A DNA stretch of 64,000 nucleotides, taken from NCBI GenBank assembly GCA_019359675.1, contig JAHHGX010000084.1, positions 1 through 64,000 of the forward strand. Direction: 5' to 3'. Position numbers and translations under genes: made by a program. The stretch comes from Calothrix sp. FI2-JRJ7. Its GTDB lineage: Bacteria > Cyanobacteriota > Cyanobacteriia > Cyanobacteriales > Nostocaceae. The notes under the pieces were generated by a model, which had not been told where the DNA came from, searched no databases, and saw only the letters and a list, made by a program, of their open reading frames with translations. Shown here one piece after another: positions 54,996 to 63,789 of the stretch (within the stretch, counting starts at the first letter, position 1; each line of letters opens with the position of its first letter).

Positions 54996-56015
54996 ATGGC
55001 TCCCGCAGTTTCGATTCAAAATCTAAAAAAGCGCTATGGTGCAACTGAAGCTGTCAAGGATGTGTCCTTTCAGGTGCAGTCAGGAGAAATTTTTGGTTTG
55101 CTCGGTCCCAACGGTGCAGGGAAAACAACTACTTTACGTATATTGTGTACTTTGACGGCGCCTGATGCTGGTAAAGTAGAAGTCTCTGGCATTTCGGTAG
55201 TAGAGAACCCAAAAGCTGCACGACAACGTTTAGGATATGTCGCGCAAGAAGCAGCACCAGATAAAATATTAACAGGTCGCGAACTGCTACAATTACATGC
55301 TGCACTTTACCATTTACCTGCGGCAGTAACAAAGCAGCGAATCGACACAGTACTTAGTTTACTAGGTTTACAAGAATATGCCGATAAAAAGACTGGCACG
55401 TATTCTGGAGGTTTACGTAAACGTTTAGACCTAGCAGCAGGGTTACTACATGCACCTGATGTACTAGTACTAGACGAACCAACAGTAGGACTCGATATTG
55501 AGAGTCGGTTTATTGTTTGGGAATTTTTACGAAAGCTGCGCGAAGCTGGAACAACAGTATTAATTACTAGTCATTATTTAGAAGAAATAGACGCATTAGC
55601 CGACCGAGTGGCAATTATAGACCGTGGTATGGTCATTGCCCAAGGAACGCCATCTGAGTTAAAGGATAAAATAGGAGGAGATAGAATAACGCTGCGTATT
55701 CGTGAATTCTCTCCGCAAGAAGAAGCAGAAAAAGCAAAAAATTTACTCAAATCTTTGCCATTTGTACAAAATGTAATTATAAATAGCGCGCAAGGTAATT
55801 CGCTTAATTTAGTTGTAACTCCGCAAAACGATACCTTAATCACAATTCAACAAGCTTTAAACAACGCTGGTTTACCCATGTTTGGTATTGCCCAGTCACG
55901 TCCTAGTCTAGATGACGTTTACCTTGCTGCAACAGGAAGCACGCTTATAGACGCAGAACTTGCAGCAGCAGCAAACCGTGACCCCAAAGCAGAGAAAAAA
56001 CAAAATATGAGATAA
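54996..56015 (+). CDS. ABC transporter ATP-binding protein (DrrA type)
   Basis: This 339-residue ATPase of the daunorubicin-resistance (DrrA/CcmA) family carries Walker A GPNGAGKTTT, the signature YSGGLRKRLDLA, Walker B VLVLDEPTVGLD and the switch His in LITSHYLEEIDAL. The 100-residue C-terminal extension (about 230-339) is typical of this family. With the permease encoded 207 bases further on it forms an exporter, for a lipid or small hydrophobic compound; the cargo is unknown. A TGCGTGACGC stem-loop lies just beyond its stop. Confidence 0.93.
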   Translation: MAPAVSIQNLKKRYGATEAVKDVSFQVQSGEIFGLLGPNGAGKTTTLRILCTLTAPDAGKVEVSGISVVENPKAARQRLGYVAQEAAPDKILTGRELLQLHAALYHLPAAVTKQRIDTVLSLLGLQEYADKKTGTYSGGLRKRLDLAAGLLHAPDVLVLDEPTVGLDIESRFIVWEFLRKLREAGTTVLITSHYLEEIDALADRVAIIDRGMVIAQGTPSELKDKIGGDRITLRIREFSPQEEAEKAKNLLKSLPFVQNVIINSAQGNSLNLVVTPQNDTLITIQQALNNAGLPMFGIAQSRPSLDDVYLAATGSTLIDAELAAAANRDPKAEKKQNMR

Positions 56016-56020
56016 GGTAG

Positions 56021-56078
56021 GGTGCGTGACGCTATAGCAATTGTGGAAAAAACAAATGATCTAATAGCGTCACGCACC
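56021..56078. repeat. TGCGTGACGC stem-loop, copy 3
   Basis: GGTGCGTGACGCTA and TAGCGTCACGCACC arms flank a roughly 30-base loop. It starts 5 bases after the DrrA-type stop codon, inside a probable operon, so it may cut or stabilise the message rather than end it. A heptad short tandem repeat (TAACTCA-like) follows near 56160-56205. Confidence 0.85.
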
Positions 56079-56222
56079 TTACTAGTTAGGAGTTAGTCGG
56101 CGCGGAGTTGATGCTTTTACATTTAACCTCATGTGCAATCTATTACTCCTCATTTAATTTCTAACTCATAACTTATAACTCATAACTATTCACTATTAAC
56201 TTTAGAAAACCCCAAAATTCTT

Positions 56223-57122
56223 ATGAGTGGCACCATACTACCTCCAAAATCAGATATCAACTGGCAGCAAGTAGCATCACCGCAACTCTATGCTAGTAAA
56301 TCATCAAATAACACCTTCGGTGAAATAGTTCAAGAAACTTTAGCGCTTACAAAACGCTTATTCATCCAACTACAACGGCGCCCCAGTACTTTATTTGCTG
56401 GTATCATTCAACCCGTAATGTGGTTAGTACTATTTGGCGCCTTATTTCAAAATGCACCAAAAGGTATATTTGGCAGTACAACCAATTACGGTCAATTTCT
56501 CGCAGCAGGTATTATTGTTTTTACAGCATTTGCAGGAGCGCTCAACGCTGGACTACCTGTAATGTTTGACCGTGAGTTTGGATTCTTAAATCGACTATTG
56601 GTAGCACCTTTAGCATCACGCTTTTCCATCGTCTTCGCGTCAGCAATCTTTATTATTAGTCAAAGCTTACTTCAAACTGCTGTTATCATAGGCGCCGCAT
56701 CATTTTTAGGTGCAGGTCTACCTAACGCAGCAGGTTTAAGTGCAATAGTACTAATCGTATTTGCGTTAGCACTTGGTGTAACTGCTTTAAGCTTAGGTTT
56801 AGCATTTACTTTACCGGGACATATTGAACTTATCGCAGTTATTTTCGTTAGTACCCTACCGATGTTATTCGCTTCGACTGCATTGGCGCCATTATCATTT
56901 ATGCCTACATGGTTACAAACAATTGCGACCCTTAACCCTCTTAGCTACGCTATTGAACCAATACGCTACCTTTACACTCATAGCAACTGGGGATTAAATA
57001 GTGTTGTCATGCAGTCATTTTGGGGTGATGTAACCTTCGGTGGCGCCTTACTAGTATTAGTAGGGTTCGCAGTTGTAGCATTATTGAGCATACAACCTCG
57101 ACTTCGCCGGACACTTTCGTAA
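56223..57122 (+). CDS. ABC transporter permease (ABC-2/DrrB type)
   Basis: This 299-residue permease has a 50-residue cytoplasmic lead, then six membrane helices of the ABC-2 type. It has the loop RRPSTLFAGIIQPVMWLVLF before helix 1, MFDREFGFLNRLLVAPLASR (the typical coupling helix), and FMPTWLQTIATLNPLSYAIEP before the last helix. It pairs with the preceding ATPase in an exporter of the DrrAB kind. A small exported protein follows at 43 bases. Confidence 0.92.
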   Translation: MSGTILPPKSDINWQQVASPQLYASKSSNNTFGEIVQETLALTKRLFIQLQRRPSTLFAGIIQPVMWLVLFGALFQNAPKGIFGSTTNYGQFLAAGIIVFTAFAGALNAGLPVMFDREFGFLNRLLVAPLASRFSIVFASAIFIISQSLLQTAVIIGAASFLGAGLPNAAGLSAIVLIVFALALGVTALSLGLAFTLPGHIELIAVIFVSTLPMLFASTALAPLSFMPTWLQTIATLNPLSYAIEPIRYLYTHSNWGLNSVVMQSFWGDVTFGGALLVLVGFAVVALLSIQPRLRRTLS

Positions 57123-57165
57123 AATAGAAACAATCATTATCTATAGTACTTGAGGCGCCGACTCT

Positions 57166-57552
57166 ATGAAAATCCGATTATTAGCACTTTTGTCTCTAGC
57201 TGGACTAGGTTTAGCAAGCGTAGCACAACCAAGCAACGCACAAACTTTCCCTAGCAGCCAAACCACCAATCCACAAAACTACGATACTCCCAGTAACGAC
57301 CCATTTTATCGCGGTACCGAGCAAAGCCCGTTCAACATGTTCCAAATGATTCACAACGCGCAACTCGGTATAAACAATTACAATCCAGATTTTTTCAATC
57401 AACAGGGCAAAGAATTAGACGAGGCAGCAGCAGCATTCCGCGCGCGGCAACAACAAATGATGCAAAATGGCAATACACGAAATACGGGCAACATATTACA
57501 ACCACTACCACAGCAAGGTTCACAAATAATCAAACTAGAACCCAGCAAGTAG
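57166..57552 (+). CDS. Small exported protein after the ABC exporter
   Basis: This 128-residue protein has a clear signal peptide (IRLLALLSLAGLGLASVAQP, cleaved after SNA). The mature part is short, polar and rich in Asn, Gln and Pro, with YRGTEQSPFNMFQMIHNAQL and a DEAAAAFRARQQQMMQ helix. It has no known domain. Its position 43 bases after the permease suggests that it is part of the exporter operon, perhaps an accessory envelope protein. Function unknown. Confidence 0.65.
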   Translation: MKIRLLALLSLAGLGLASVAQPSNAQTFPSSQTTNPQNYDTPSNDPFYRGTEQSPFNMFQMIHNAQLGINNYNPDFFNQQGKELDEAAAAFRARQQQMMQNGNTRNTGNILQPLPQQGSQIIKLEPSK

Positions 57553-57578
57553 TATTTACATTCTTTTTAAACATTAAT

Positions 57579-57686
57579 CTTGTGGGGTGGGCATCCTTGC
57601 CCGCCCATTTTATTTTTCCATGAGTACTGAAAATTATGAAAGCTATGAGTTGTGGTCAAGGACGGGCTGGAAGCCCATCCCACAAG
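57579..57686. repeat. CTTGTGGGGTGGGC palindromic element
   Basis: The left end CTTGTGGGGTGGGCATCCTT and the right end (AAGCCCATCCCACAAG) are inverted repeats, enclosing about 75 bases of AT-rich sequence. Related CTTGTGG sequence occurs near 25586 and 30714. Confidence 0.75.
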
Positions 57687-57794
57687 AAAGAATTTAATAA
57701 TTTCAAGATTCTTAATTGAATAAGTTTATATAAATACATTCTCTAGAAAAATCTCCAAATGGCGCCAAATTATAACTCTCCTAACTCGAAGTGA

Positions 57795-57852
57795 GGTGCG
57801 TGACGCTACCAGATGATTGCTTAGTTTAATGATTGTTGTAGCGTCACGCACC
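57795..57852. repeat. TGCGTGACGC stem-loop, copy 4
   Basis: GGTGCGTGACGCTA-type left arm (57795) and TAGCGTCACGCACC right arm are separated by about 30 bases. It lies in the gap between the exported protein gene and the peroxiredoxin gene. Confidence 0.8.
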
Positions 57853-57870
57853 CTACCTTTGGGCCTCTTA

Positions 57871-57901
57871 TCTCTGTGGACTCTGCGTCTCTGTGGTAAA
57901 A
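57871..57901. repeat. CTCTGTG dispersed repeat, last copy
   Basis: TCTCTGTGGACTCTGCGTCT then CTGTGGTAAA is the same family as 25867-25894 and others. It has no further structure of its own. Confidence 0.6.
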
Positions 57902-58092
57902 ATCTCTTTATTGTCAGCAAATATTGCTACTTGTTTTTTTATTAATTAAGTGTTATTCGCAAAAATAGCGCTTTTTTACAGGGCGAATTTGTATAGTTAG
58001 CATGTTTTTTATACAGCTTTATTATATAAATTCGGAGCTATAAGTGTATATATGATTATTTTGACGATTTGATTCGTTGCTTTTTATTTGAA

Positions 58093-58125
58093 TTACTGGG
58101 GTTTATTTATTATATCCCCCAGTAA
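58093..58125. terminator. Hairpin TTACTGGGG / CCCCAGTAA after bcp
   Basis: The stem TTACTGGGG with CCCCAGTAA (one extra C in the second arm) is A/T-looped. It lies 24 bases beyond the minus-strand peroxiredoxin stop and reads as that gene's terminator. Confidence 0.65.
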
Positions 58126-58149
58126 AACATTATTCTGACCGATATATAA

Positions 58150-58587
58150 TTACAGACCTAATGCTTGTAAAACATCACTAGCGTGAGTGGAAGTGTTAAC
58201 GCTAGCATCAACGTGAGTGATTTTGCCGTTACCATCGATTACATAGGTAACGCGCTTTGCATATCCACCACCATCAACGTCATAAGCGCTGATAAGTGAA
58301 TGGTCGGTGTCTGCCAAGAGAGGAAAATTCAAATTGTACTTTTGAGTAAATGCCTGGTGCGAACTTTCGTTATCAGCACTAACTCCCAGCACGACTACAT
58401 CTTTATTTTGATAGTCCGGTTGAGCGTCGCGGAAACTGCAAGCTTGTTTGGTGCAACCTGGAGTATCGTCTTTGGGATAGAAATATAAGACTACAGTTTT
58501 ACCTTTGAAATCTGACAACGACACTGTATTACCGTTGGTATCTTTGGCGGTAAATGCAGGTGCATCTGTACCAACTGCTAAAGCCAT
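58150..58587 (-). CDS. bcp: Peroxiredoxin Q / bacterioferritin comigratory protein
   Basis: This thiol peroxidase of the BCP/PrxQ group reduces hydrogen peroxide and organic peroxides using thioredoxin. The 145-residue protein has the peroxidatic Cys45 in YPKDDTPGCTKQACSFRD, resolving Cys50 five residues later (the typical intramolecular PrxQ pair), the Arg-containing GGGYAKRVTYVID segment and the family end. Single gene, with a hairpin downstream. Confidence 0.95.
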   Translation of the reverse strand: MALAVGTDAPAFTAKDTNGNTVSLSDFKGKTVVLYFYPKDDTPGCTKQACSFRDAQPDYQNKDVVVLGVSADNESSHQAFTQKYNLNFPLLADTDHSLISAYDVDGGGYAKRVTYVIDGNGKITHVDASVNTSTHASDVLQALGL

Positions 58588-58746
58588 AATTAAACTACCC
58601 TGTTTGCTGATTGTTTATGCATTTAAAATTTTACAATAATTTACAATGTTTTAAGATGAATGTTCCGCAATCCTCTAAAAAGGGCGGTTTTACGTGGTTT
58701 TTCATTATTAAGTAAGATGTGGGTTAACGCGCCCCTAGAAATTTTT

Positions 58747-59151
58747 ATGTCTGTTATTGATTATCAAAACCAAAAACCTTTTGTTTATACAGGTCAGACT
58801 CTTGAACGCGCACTGCGGTCCCTGATTTGTTCGCCTTTTATGTTTTCTTTGTTTGATGCGATGCGTCAAGACAGGGTGGCAATCAGTGAAATTACTGGTA
58901 CGAAGGGTGTTGAGAATGGTTATACTAAACGCCCTTTGTCGGAATTAATTACGGATAATGAACTTGTTTGGCTAATTCAGGTTGGTGTATTACGACGCGA
59001 AGTTGATGGTCAGGGTATAACCGATAGTTTTCGTTTGACTCCTTTAGGGCGCCAATTAGTCGAGCAATCTTTGACAAAACCGTGGCGCCAACCGACGTTT
59101 CTGGATATTTTTTATGAAGCTGTGACTCGCTACCTGAGATTACCCTTCTAG
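58747..59151 (+). CDS. Conserved cyanobacterial protein (Npun_F0494-like)
   Basis: From ATG 58747 (134 residues) the protein has a helical domain with TLERALRSLICSPFMFSLFD, GYTKRPLSELITDNELVWLI and QVGVLRREVDGQGITDSFRL, then TPLGRQLVEQS, a winged-helix-like pattern. I recall a conserved cyanobacterial family annotated Npun_F0494 with these strings; I could not check it. The longer frame from 58660 gives 29 extra residues without family character. The spacing to cobQ is 181 bases on the same strand. Function unknown. Confidence 0.7.
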   Translation: MSVIDYQNQKPFVYTGQTLERALRSLICSPFMFSLFDAMRQDRVAISEITGTKGVENGYTKRPLSELITDNELVWLIQVGVLRREVDGQGITDSFRLTPLGRQLVEQSLTKPWRQPTFLDIFYEAVTRYLRLPF

Positions 59152-59332
59152 AATTAAGGGGAAATGAGTTATTAAAGAAGGATACACGGGAATAATAAGT
59201 ACGGAAACGTCAATCCCATTCATCAAATCTTTAATATAGTTGAGTTGTCACTCGTTATCTAATAGTGACGATTGGCATCTCACATGGTTTGCGACCACTC
59301 CCTCTACTAAAAACTAATAGATTATTTAACTT

Positions 59333-60808
59333 ATGAAAGCAATTATGGTTGTGGGCACTACGTCCCACGCGGGGAAATCTCTATTAACAGCTGCTATTTG
59401 TCGGATTTTGTCGCGACGTGGTTGGCGAGTGGCGCCTTTTAAAGGTCAGAATATGGCTCTAAATGCATACGTAACAGCCAGTGGTGGTGAAATGGGCTAT
59501 GCTCAAGCTGTTCAAGCTTGGGCCGCTGGTGTTATTCCTTGGGTGGAAATGAATCCTATATTGCTTAAACCCCAAGGCGATATGACTTCACAGGTCATTA
59601 TGAAGGGTAAACCCGTTGGTAAAGTTACTGCTGCTGAATACTATGAACAGTATTTTGATTTAGGCTGGCGGTCAATCGAAGAATCTTTACAGCATTTGCA
59701 AACCGAATTCGATTTGTTAGTGTGCGAAGGTGCTGGAAGTCCTGCGGAAATTAATCTTAAGCACCGCGACTTAACCAATATGCGAGTCGCTAAACATTTG
59801 AACGCATCTACTATATTAGTTGTTGATATCGATAGAGGTGGCGCCTTTGCTCATATTATTGGTACTCTAGAACTATTAGAACCAGATGAGCGCGCGTTAA
59901 TTAAAGGTATTGTAATCAATAAGTTTCGAGGACAGCGTTCGTTACTTGAATCAGGAATTAAATGGGTTGAGGAACGCACGGGTATTCCAGTAATTGGGGT
60001 AATTCCTTACCTAGAGCTTGTATTTCCTGCTGAAGATTCGTTGGACTTACTCGAACGTAAACCGCATAAACATGGCAGTGACCTTAATATTGCAGTAATT
60101 CGTTTGCCTCGCATTTCTAACTTTACCGATTTTGACCCACTCGAATCAGAGCCAAGTGTATCAGTAAAATATCTAAGTCCAAAGCAAGATTTAGGACATC
60201 CAGATGCAGTAATTATACCTGGTACAAAAACGACTATTGCCGACTTACTAATTATGCAAAAAAGCGGGATGGCAGAAGCTATCCAACACTACGCTGCCTC
60301 TGGTGGAACGGTTTTAGGAATTTGTGGAGGATACCAAATTTTAGGACAAATGATAGCAGACCCTGAAGGCATTGAGGGTCAAGCAGGTAGATTCCAAGGG
60401 TTAGGATTATTACCATTAAAGACAGTTATTACTGGGCAAAAAATTGCTCGTCAGCGTCAAGTAACTTCAAATTTCCCACACCTGGGTTTACCTGTTACCG
60501 GATTTGAAATTCACCAGGGACGTTCACGCACAGAAATTCCACCCAACGATAACCAAGGGTACCAAGCTTTATTCGATGACCCCAATTTAGGATTAGTCGA
60601 TGGTTGTCAATCTGTTTGGGGAACTTATTTACACGGAATATTTGATAATGGCCCTTGGCGCCGAGCTTGGTTAAACCGTTTACGTCAACAACGTGGTTTA
60701 AAATCATTACCTACAGGTGTTGCAAATTACCGCGAACAGCGGGAAAATCTATTAGATTCGCTTGCGAACGAAGTTGAACGGCATTTAGATTTATCAGCGT
60801 TCTTGTGA
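59333..60808 (+). CDS. cobQ: Cobyric acid synthase
   Basis: CobQ amidates adenosylcobyrinic acid a,c-diamide four times using glutamine and ATP, in cobalamin synthesis. The 491-residue protein has an ATP-binding domain (VGTTSHAGKSLLTAAICRIL) with EGAGSPAEINL and VVDIDRGGAFAHIIGTLELL. It also has a class I glutamine amidotransferase domain whose nucleophile is in GICGGYQILGQ, with the catalytic His in YLHGIFDN. Full length. No cobalamin riboswitch was recognised in the leader. Confidence 0.97.
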   Translation: MKAIMVVGTTSHAGKSLLTAAICRILSRRGWRVAPFKGQNMALNAYVTASGGEMGYAQAVQAWAAGVIPWVEMNPILLKPQGDMTSQVIMKGKPVGKVTAAEYYEQYFDLGWRSIEESLQHLQTEFDLLVCEGAGSPAEINLKHRDLTNMRVAKHLNASTILVVDIDRGGAFAHIIGTLELLEPDERALIKGIVINKFRGQRSLLESGIKWVEERTGIPVIGVIPYLELVFPAEDSLDLLERKPHKHGSDLNIAVIRLPRISNFTDFDPLESEPSVSVKYLSPKQDLGHPDAVIIPGTKTTIADLLIMQKSGMAEAIQHYAASGGTVLGICGGYQILGQMIADPEGIEGQAGRFQGLGLLPLKTVITGQKIARQRQVTSNFPHLGLPVTGFEIHQGRSRTEIPPNDNQGYQALFDDPNLGLVDGCQSVWGTYLHGIFDNGPWRRAWLNRLRQQRGLKSLPTGVANYREQRENLLDSLANEVERHLDLSAFL

Positions 60809-60824
60809 TTAAGTAAACAAACCC

Positions 60825-61064
60825 ATGAGTATTCGTGTTCATTTTCTACCCGATGATATAACTATTGATGCCGAAGTGGGAGAACCTCTACTTGATGTTG
60901 CCGACCGTGCCGGAGTATTTATAGCCACAGGGTGTTTAATGGGTTCATGCCACGCTTGCACAGTAGAGTACGAAGACGGAAAAACTGTGCGTGCGTGTAT
61001 ATCATCCGTACCACCCGGACGTGAAGAATTAACTATTAACTTATTTAGTGACCCCACCTGGTGA
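60825..61064 (+). CDS. [2Fe-2S] ferredoxin-like protein
   Basis: This 79-residue protein has the plant-type ferredoxin cysteines Cys37, Cys42 and Cys45 in TGCLMGSCHACTV, and Cys58 in VRACISSVPPG, which bind one [2Fe-2S] cluster. It resembles the small ferredoxin-like electron carriers found in cyanobacteria rather than photosynthetic PetF, since the loop and length differ. It starts 17 bases after cobQ and is probably co-transcribed, which raises the chance of a role in cobalamin chemistry; that link is only positional. Confidence 0.9.
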   Translation: MSIRVHFLPDDITIDAEVGEPLLDVADRAGVFIATGCLMGSCHACTVEYEDGKTVRACISSVPPGREELTINLFSDPTW

Positions 61065-61072
61065 ACTCGTAA

Positions 61073-61118
61073 TAAGGACTTTAGTCCTTAGTGTAGATAT
61101 TAAGGACTGAAGTCCTTA
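61073..61118. repeat. Two TAAGGACT-AGTCCTTA palindromes in a row
   Basis: TAAGGACTTTAGTCCTTA (61073-61090) and a variant with TGAA centre (61101-61118) are separated by 10 bases. The second overlaps the 3' end of the SRPBCC gene, supplying its last codons (KDFSP). They follow the ferredoxin gene directly. Confidence 0.75.
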
Positions 61119-61549
61119 CAACGAAGCGCATACTCTTTAAACCGTTGTAAATCAGCATCAAGAGTAGATTTTACAACCTTCCCCAAAAACAAATTATCCA
61201 TAATCTTACCGATAACCCCAGGAATGGCATAAGCAACCGTCATTTTGACGATACTACTGGTTTTACGGTCATAAAATCGAATGGCGCCACGATTTGGTAG
61301 TCCATCAATAGATTGCCATTCGATTATTTGATTGGGTATTTTTTTTAGAATGCGAGAACGCCAACTAAACTCTAACCCGTTTGAGCTAAGTTTCCATATT
61401 GATATATCTGGGTCGTCTTCGAGTACTTTTACTGAATCAATCCATTTCATCCAACGTGGCATTTGTTCTAAATCTGACCAGAGACTCCATACGAAATCTA
61501 TTGGCGCCTCTACTTCTACCTGTACGGTATGCTCTAACCAGTCTGGCAT
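61100..61549 (-). CDS. SRPBCC / polyketide-cyclase-like protein
   Basis: This 149-residue protein of the START/SRPBCC (Coq10-like cyclase) group begins with EHTVQVEVEAPIDFVWSLWS. It then has DLEQMPRWMKWIDSVKVLED and an alternating strand pattern (WKLSSNGLEFSWRSRI, IIEWQSIDGLPNRGAIRFYD), with a long C-terminal helix (FLGKVVKSTLDADLQRFKEY). It may bind a hydrophobic ligand. It follows zds on the same strand at 94 bases, so a link to carotenoid metabolism is suggested by position. Its final residues are encoded by a palindromic repeat. Confidence 0.85.
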   Translation of the reverse strand: MPDWLEHTVQVEVEAPIDFVWSLWSDLEQMPRWMKWIDSVKVLEDDPDISIWKLSSNGLEFSWRSRILKKIPNQIIEWQSIDGLPNRGAIRFYDRKTSSIVKMTVAYAIPGVIGKIMDNLFLGKVVKSTLDADLQRFKEYALRCKDFSP

Positions 61550-61585
61550 TATTTTTTAATGGGGGAAAGGGTTATGTGCGCGTAA

Positions 61586-61643
61586 GGTGCGTGACGCTAC
61601 TGGATTATCGCTTCGTTTCAGAATTTTGGTAGCGTCACGCACC
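61586..61643. repeat. TGCGTGACGC stem-loop, copy 5
   Basis: The usual arms (GGTGCGTGACGC and GCGTCACGCACC) flank the loop. It abuts the zds stop codon at 61644, between zds and the SRPBCC gene, so any shared transcript would carry this structure. Confidence 0.85.
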
Positions 61644-63083
61644 CTACCTTTTAACTGTTTCTAATATTGCTTTGGCTGCTTGTCTTCCTGATAGCGTGGC
61701 GCCCTCCATACTATCAATATAGTCTTGCTGTGTGTAACTTCCGGCTAAGAAGAAGTTAACAATTGGTGTTTTTTGGTTGGGACGATACATATCCATTCCC
61801 GGCGCCTCACGATATAGTGATTGTGCTAGTTTTACTACGTTTGACCAGGTTAATTTTAATTCCCGTGATGAAGGAAATAATTTATGGATTTGGTTGAGGG
61901 AGTGTTCAACTATTTCTTCGTTACTTTTCTTTATAAATGGGTCACCCGGTGTTAATACTAACTGTATTAATGAACCTTGTCCTTCACGGTAAAAACTGTC
62001 GGGACTAGTTAGCGCTAAGTCGGCGAAGCACGAAAAGTCAACGTCGGCAGAATATAATAAGTTATCGATTCCGGCTGCTTGTTCGAGTGAAGTACGCTGT
62101 TTCGCATCTTCTAGTTCTGTAACCCAACCGTCAAACCGTAATTGTACAGTCGCAACAGGTACAGCATCTAACTTGTAAATGTTATCAAACTCTGACCATT
62201 TACGCCAATCAGAGGGTAGTAATCGCTTAATTCCTGGTACATCACAAGCTGCTACATAAACATCAGCAATAATACTTTCTTCGCTATCACCGTTTGCTAC
62301 TTTTATTTCGGTGATGCGTGTTTGTCCTTCTAGTTCTGTATATACAATATCTCTTACTTGCCGACGAGTGTAAATTTTGGCACCTCTCTCTTCCAGATAA
62401 TTCAAAATCGGCTTATGCATGAAATCGTAGGGCGAACCTTTCAGCATTCTTAGTTTTGATGCTTCTGTACGAACGGCGAATAGCTGAAAAATTGTCAACA
62501 TACACCGTGCGGAAATATTCTCTGTATCAATAAATCCTAATGCTAAGGCAATTGGATCCCACAGCTTTCGCAAACTGTTGTTGTTACCACCGTGACTGCG
62601 GAACCAATCAGCAAAACTGATTTTGTCTAGGTCACGAATAGTTCGCATGGCGCCATCAAAATCTACTAGTCCCTGTACTACTGGACTTGTGCCTAATGCC
62701 ATCGCGTTGCGGAATTTGTCATATGCCGAAAGTTGCGATGTTGTAAAAAATGCTTTTAATCCATTTACAGGGGCGCCAGTAAAGAAGCGGAAATCAAGCG
62801 CGCCAACACGTCCACCTTCGTTAATAAAGGTATGAGTATGTTGCTTGGCTAAAAAATTATCCAAAGCACCGACTTTCTGCATCAAATCAAACAGTTGATA
62901 ATAGCAGCCAAAAAAGACATGCAAACCCATCTCAATGTGGTTGCCATCCGAATCAACCCAACTGCCCACTTTTCCGCCCACAAATGGACGCGATTCAAAA
63001 ATTTGGACTTCACAGCCCGCATCAGCTAAATCTACAGCGGTTGCTAGCCCAGCTAAACCAGCACCTACGATTGCAACGCGCAT
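61644..63083 (-). CDS. zds: Zeta-carotene desaturase (CrtQ/ZDS)
   Basis: This FAD-dependent amine-oxidase-fold desaturase turns zeta-carotene to lycopene in the plant-like carotenoid route. From ATG 63083 (479 residues) it has the FAD site [20 protein letters not shown] and FVGGKVGSW, the Zds/Pds marker [20 protein letters not shown], and the C-terminal segment [20 protein letters not shown], ending in the second FAD contact. The longer frame from 63146 adds 21 residues and is unlikely. The SRPBCC gene follows; no other crt gene is beside it. Confidence 0.95.
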   Translation of the reverse strand: MRVAIVGAGLAGLATAVDLADAGCEVQIFESRPFVGGKVGSWVDSDGNHIEMGLHVFFGCYYQLFDLMQKVGALDNFLAKQHTHTFINEGGRVGALDFRFFTGAPVNGLKAFFTTSQLSAYDKFRNAMALGTSPVVQGLVDFDGAMRTIRDLDKISFADWFRSHGGNNNSLRKLWDPIALALGFIDTENISARCMLTIFQLFAVRTEASKLRMLKGSPYDFMHKPILNYLEERGAKIYTRRQVRDIVYTELEGQTRITEIKVANGDSEESIIADVYVAACDVPGIKRLLPSDWRKWSEFDNIYKLDAVPVATVQLRFDGWVTELEDAKQRTSLEQAAGIDNLLYSADVDFSCFADLALTSPDSFYREGQGSLIQLVLTPGDPFIKKSNEEIVEHSLNQIHKLFPSSRELKLTWSNVVKLAQSLYREAPGMDMYRPNQKTPIVNFFLAGSYTQQDYIDSMEGATLSGRQAAKAILETVKR

Positions 63084-63306
63084 TCCGTACTTCCTTTTCC
63101 AGTTATCTTTACAAATTTTAACAGGGGAAGGTGTCAGAAATGGCAATTCGTCGCTATAAGTTCTTACCGCATCGTTGGCTACGTGCGCGTAGAAGGGTGA
63201 AATAGATATAAAAATTTTAGAAGTTTAAGTGTGTGAGGAGGCGCTAACTGGAGTTACTCAAAAATTAGTAAATATTTAGAACGAAATTTGAACGTTCCAA
63301 AGCTTG

Positions 63307-63486
63307 TTATCGATTCGCGCTGACGTTGTTCGTCGCTTCCTCGCTAACTGGTAAGCCTCGAATCAGTTCTCGGATGACATCGGTTGCAGGTCTACCAGTC
63401 TGCTGACAGTACAGCTCTAGTCTTTCTGCTTCCTGTGCCGCTAAATTAACAGTTATGCGTTTGACAGCCCATTTCTTATTAGTCAT
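63307..63486 (-). CDS. CopG/ribbon-helix-helix protein
   Basis: From ATG 63486 this 59-residue protein has the RHH core: a strand KRITVNLAAQEAERLELYCQ and a helix QTGRPATDVIRELIRGL. This class binds DNA as a dimer and includes many antitoxins and plasmid repressors. No toxin gene is visible next to it (flanks are 220 bases of AT-rich sequence on one side and the end of another gene on the other). A lone regulator is possible. Confidence 0.75.
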   Translation of the reverse strand: MTNKKWAVKRITVNLAAQEAERLELYCQQTGRPATDVIRELIRGLPVSEEATNNVSANR

Positions 63487-63789
63487 TTTTGTTATGCTTC
63501 TTTGAACCAAATTCAGTTGTAGTTTGTAATCACGCGAGTGAAGAATATATCATGTTTGTGTGTTTATGTGCAGTGGAGCATCTTATATTACTAGTTTCAT
63601 CAATAAAATAAATTTGGGGTTATCAGAATACTTATCATATCCTAATAAAGTATAAAATTTGAGATTCATTGTAGGCGATTGTGACAAAAAAATTATTGCA
63701 CACTGACTATTACGACAGGAGAAACTATCAACAGGATAAAACAATCCTGCTTGAACAAAATTTTATAAATTAACTTCATATTGTTACTG
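63487..63789. other. AT-rich spacer before the last gene
   Basis: This 303-base region has no coding frame or repeat that I recognise. Confidence 0.5.

Larger units (their letters stand above)
57553..58149. other. Spacer with three repeat types
   Basis: This 597-base gap contains a 108-base palindromic element (57579-57686), a TGCGTGACGC stem-loop (57795-57852) and a CTCTGTG repeat (57871-57901). It ends with the hairpin at 58093-58125. There is no gene; the apparent minus-strand frame at 57726-57920 is made of repeats. Confidence 0.6.

Noticed and set aside
57726-57920. Minus-strand 64-codon frame
   Set aside because: It is composed of the TGCGTGACGC and CTCTGTG repeats, not a gene.
59152-59332. 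Cobalamin riboswitch upstream of cobQ
   Set aside because: No B12-box-like conserved segment is visible in the 181-base leader.
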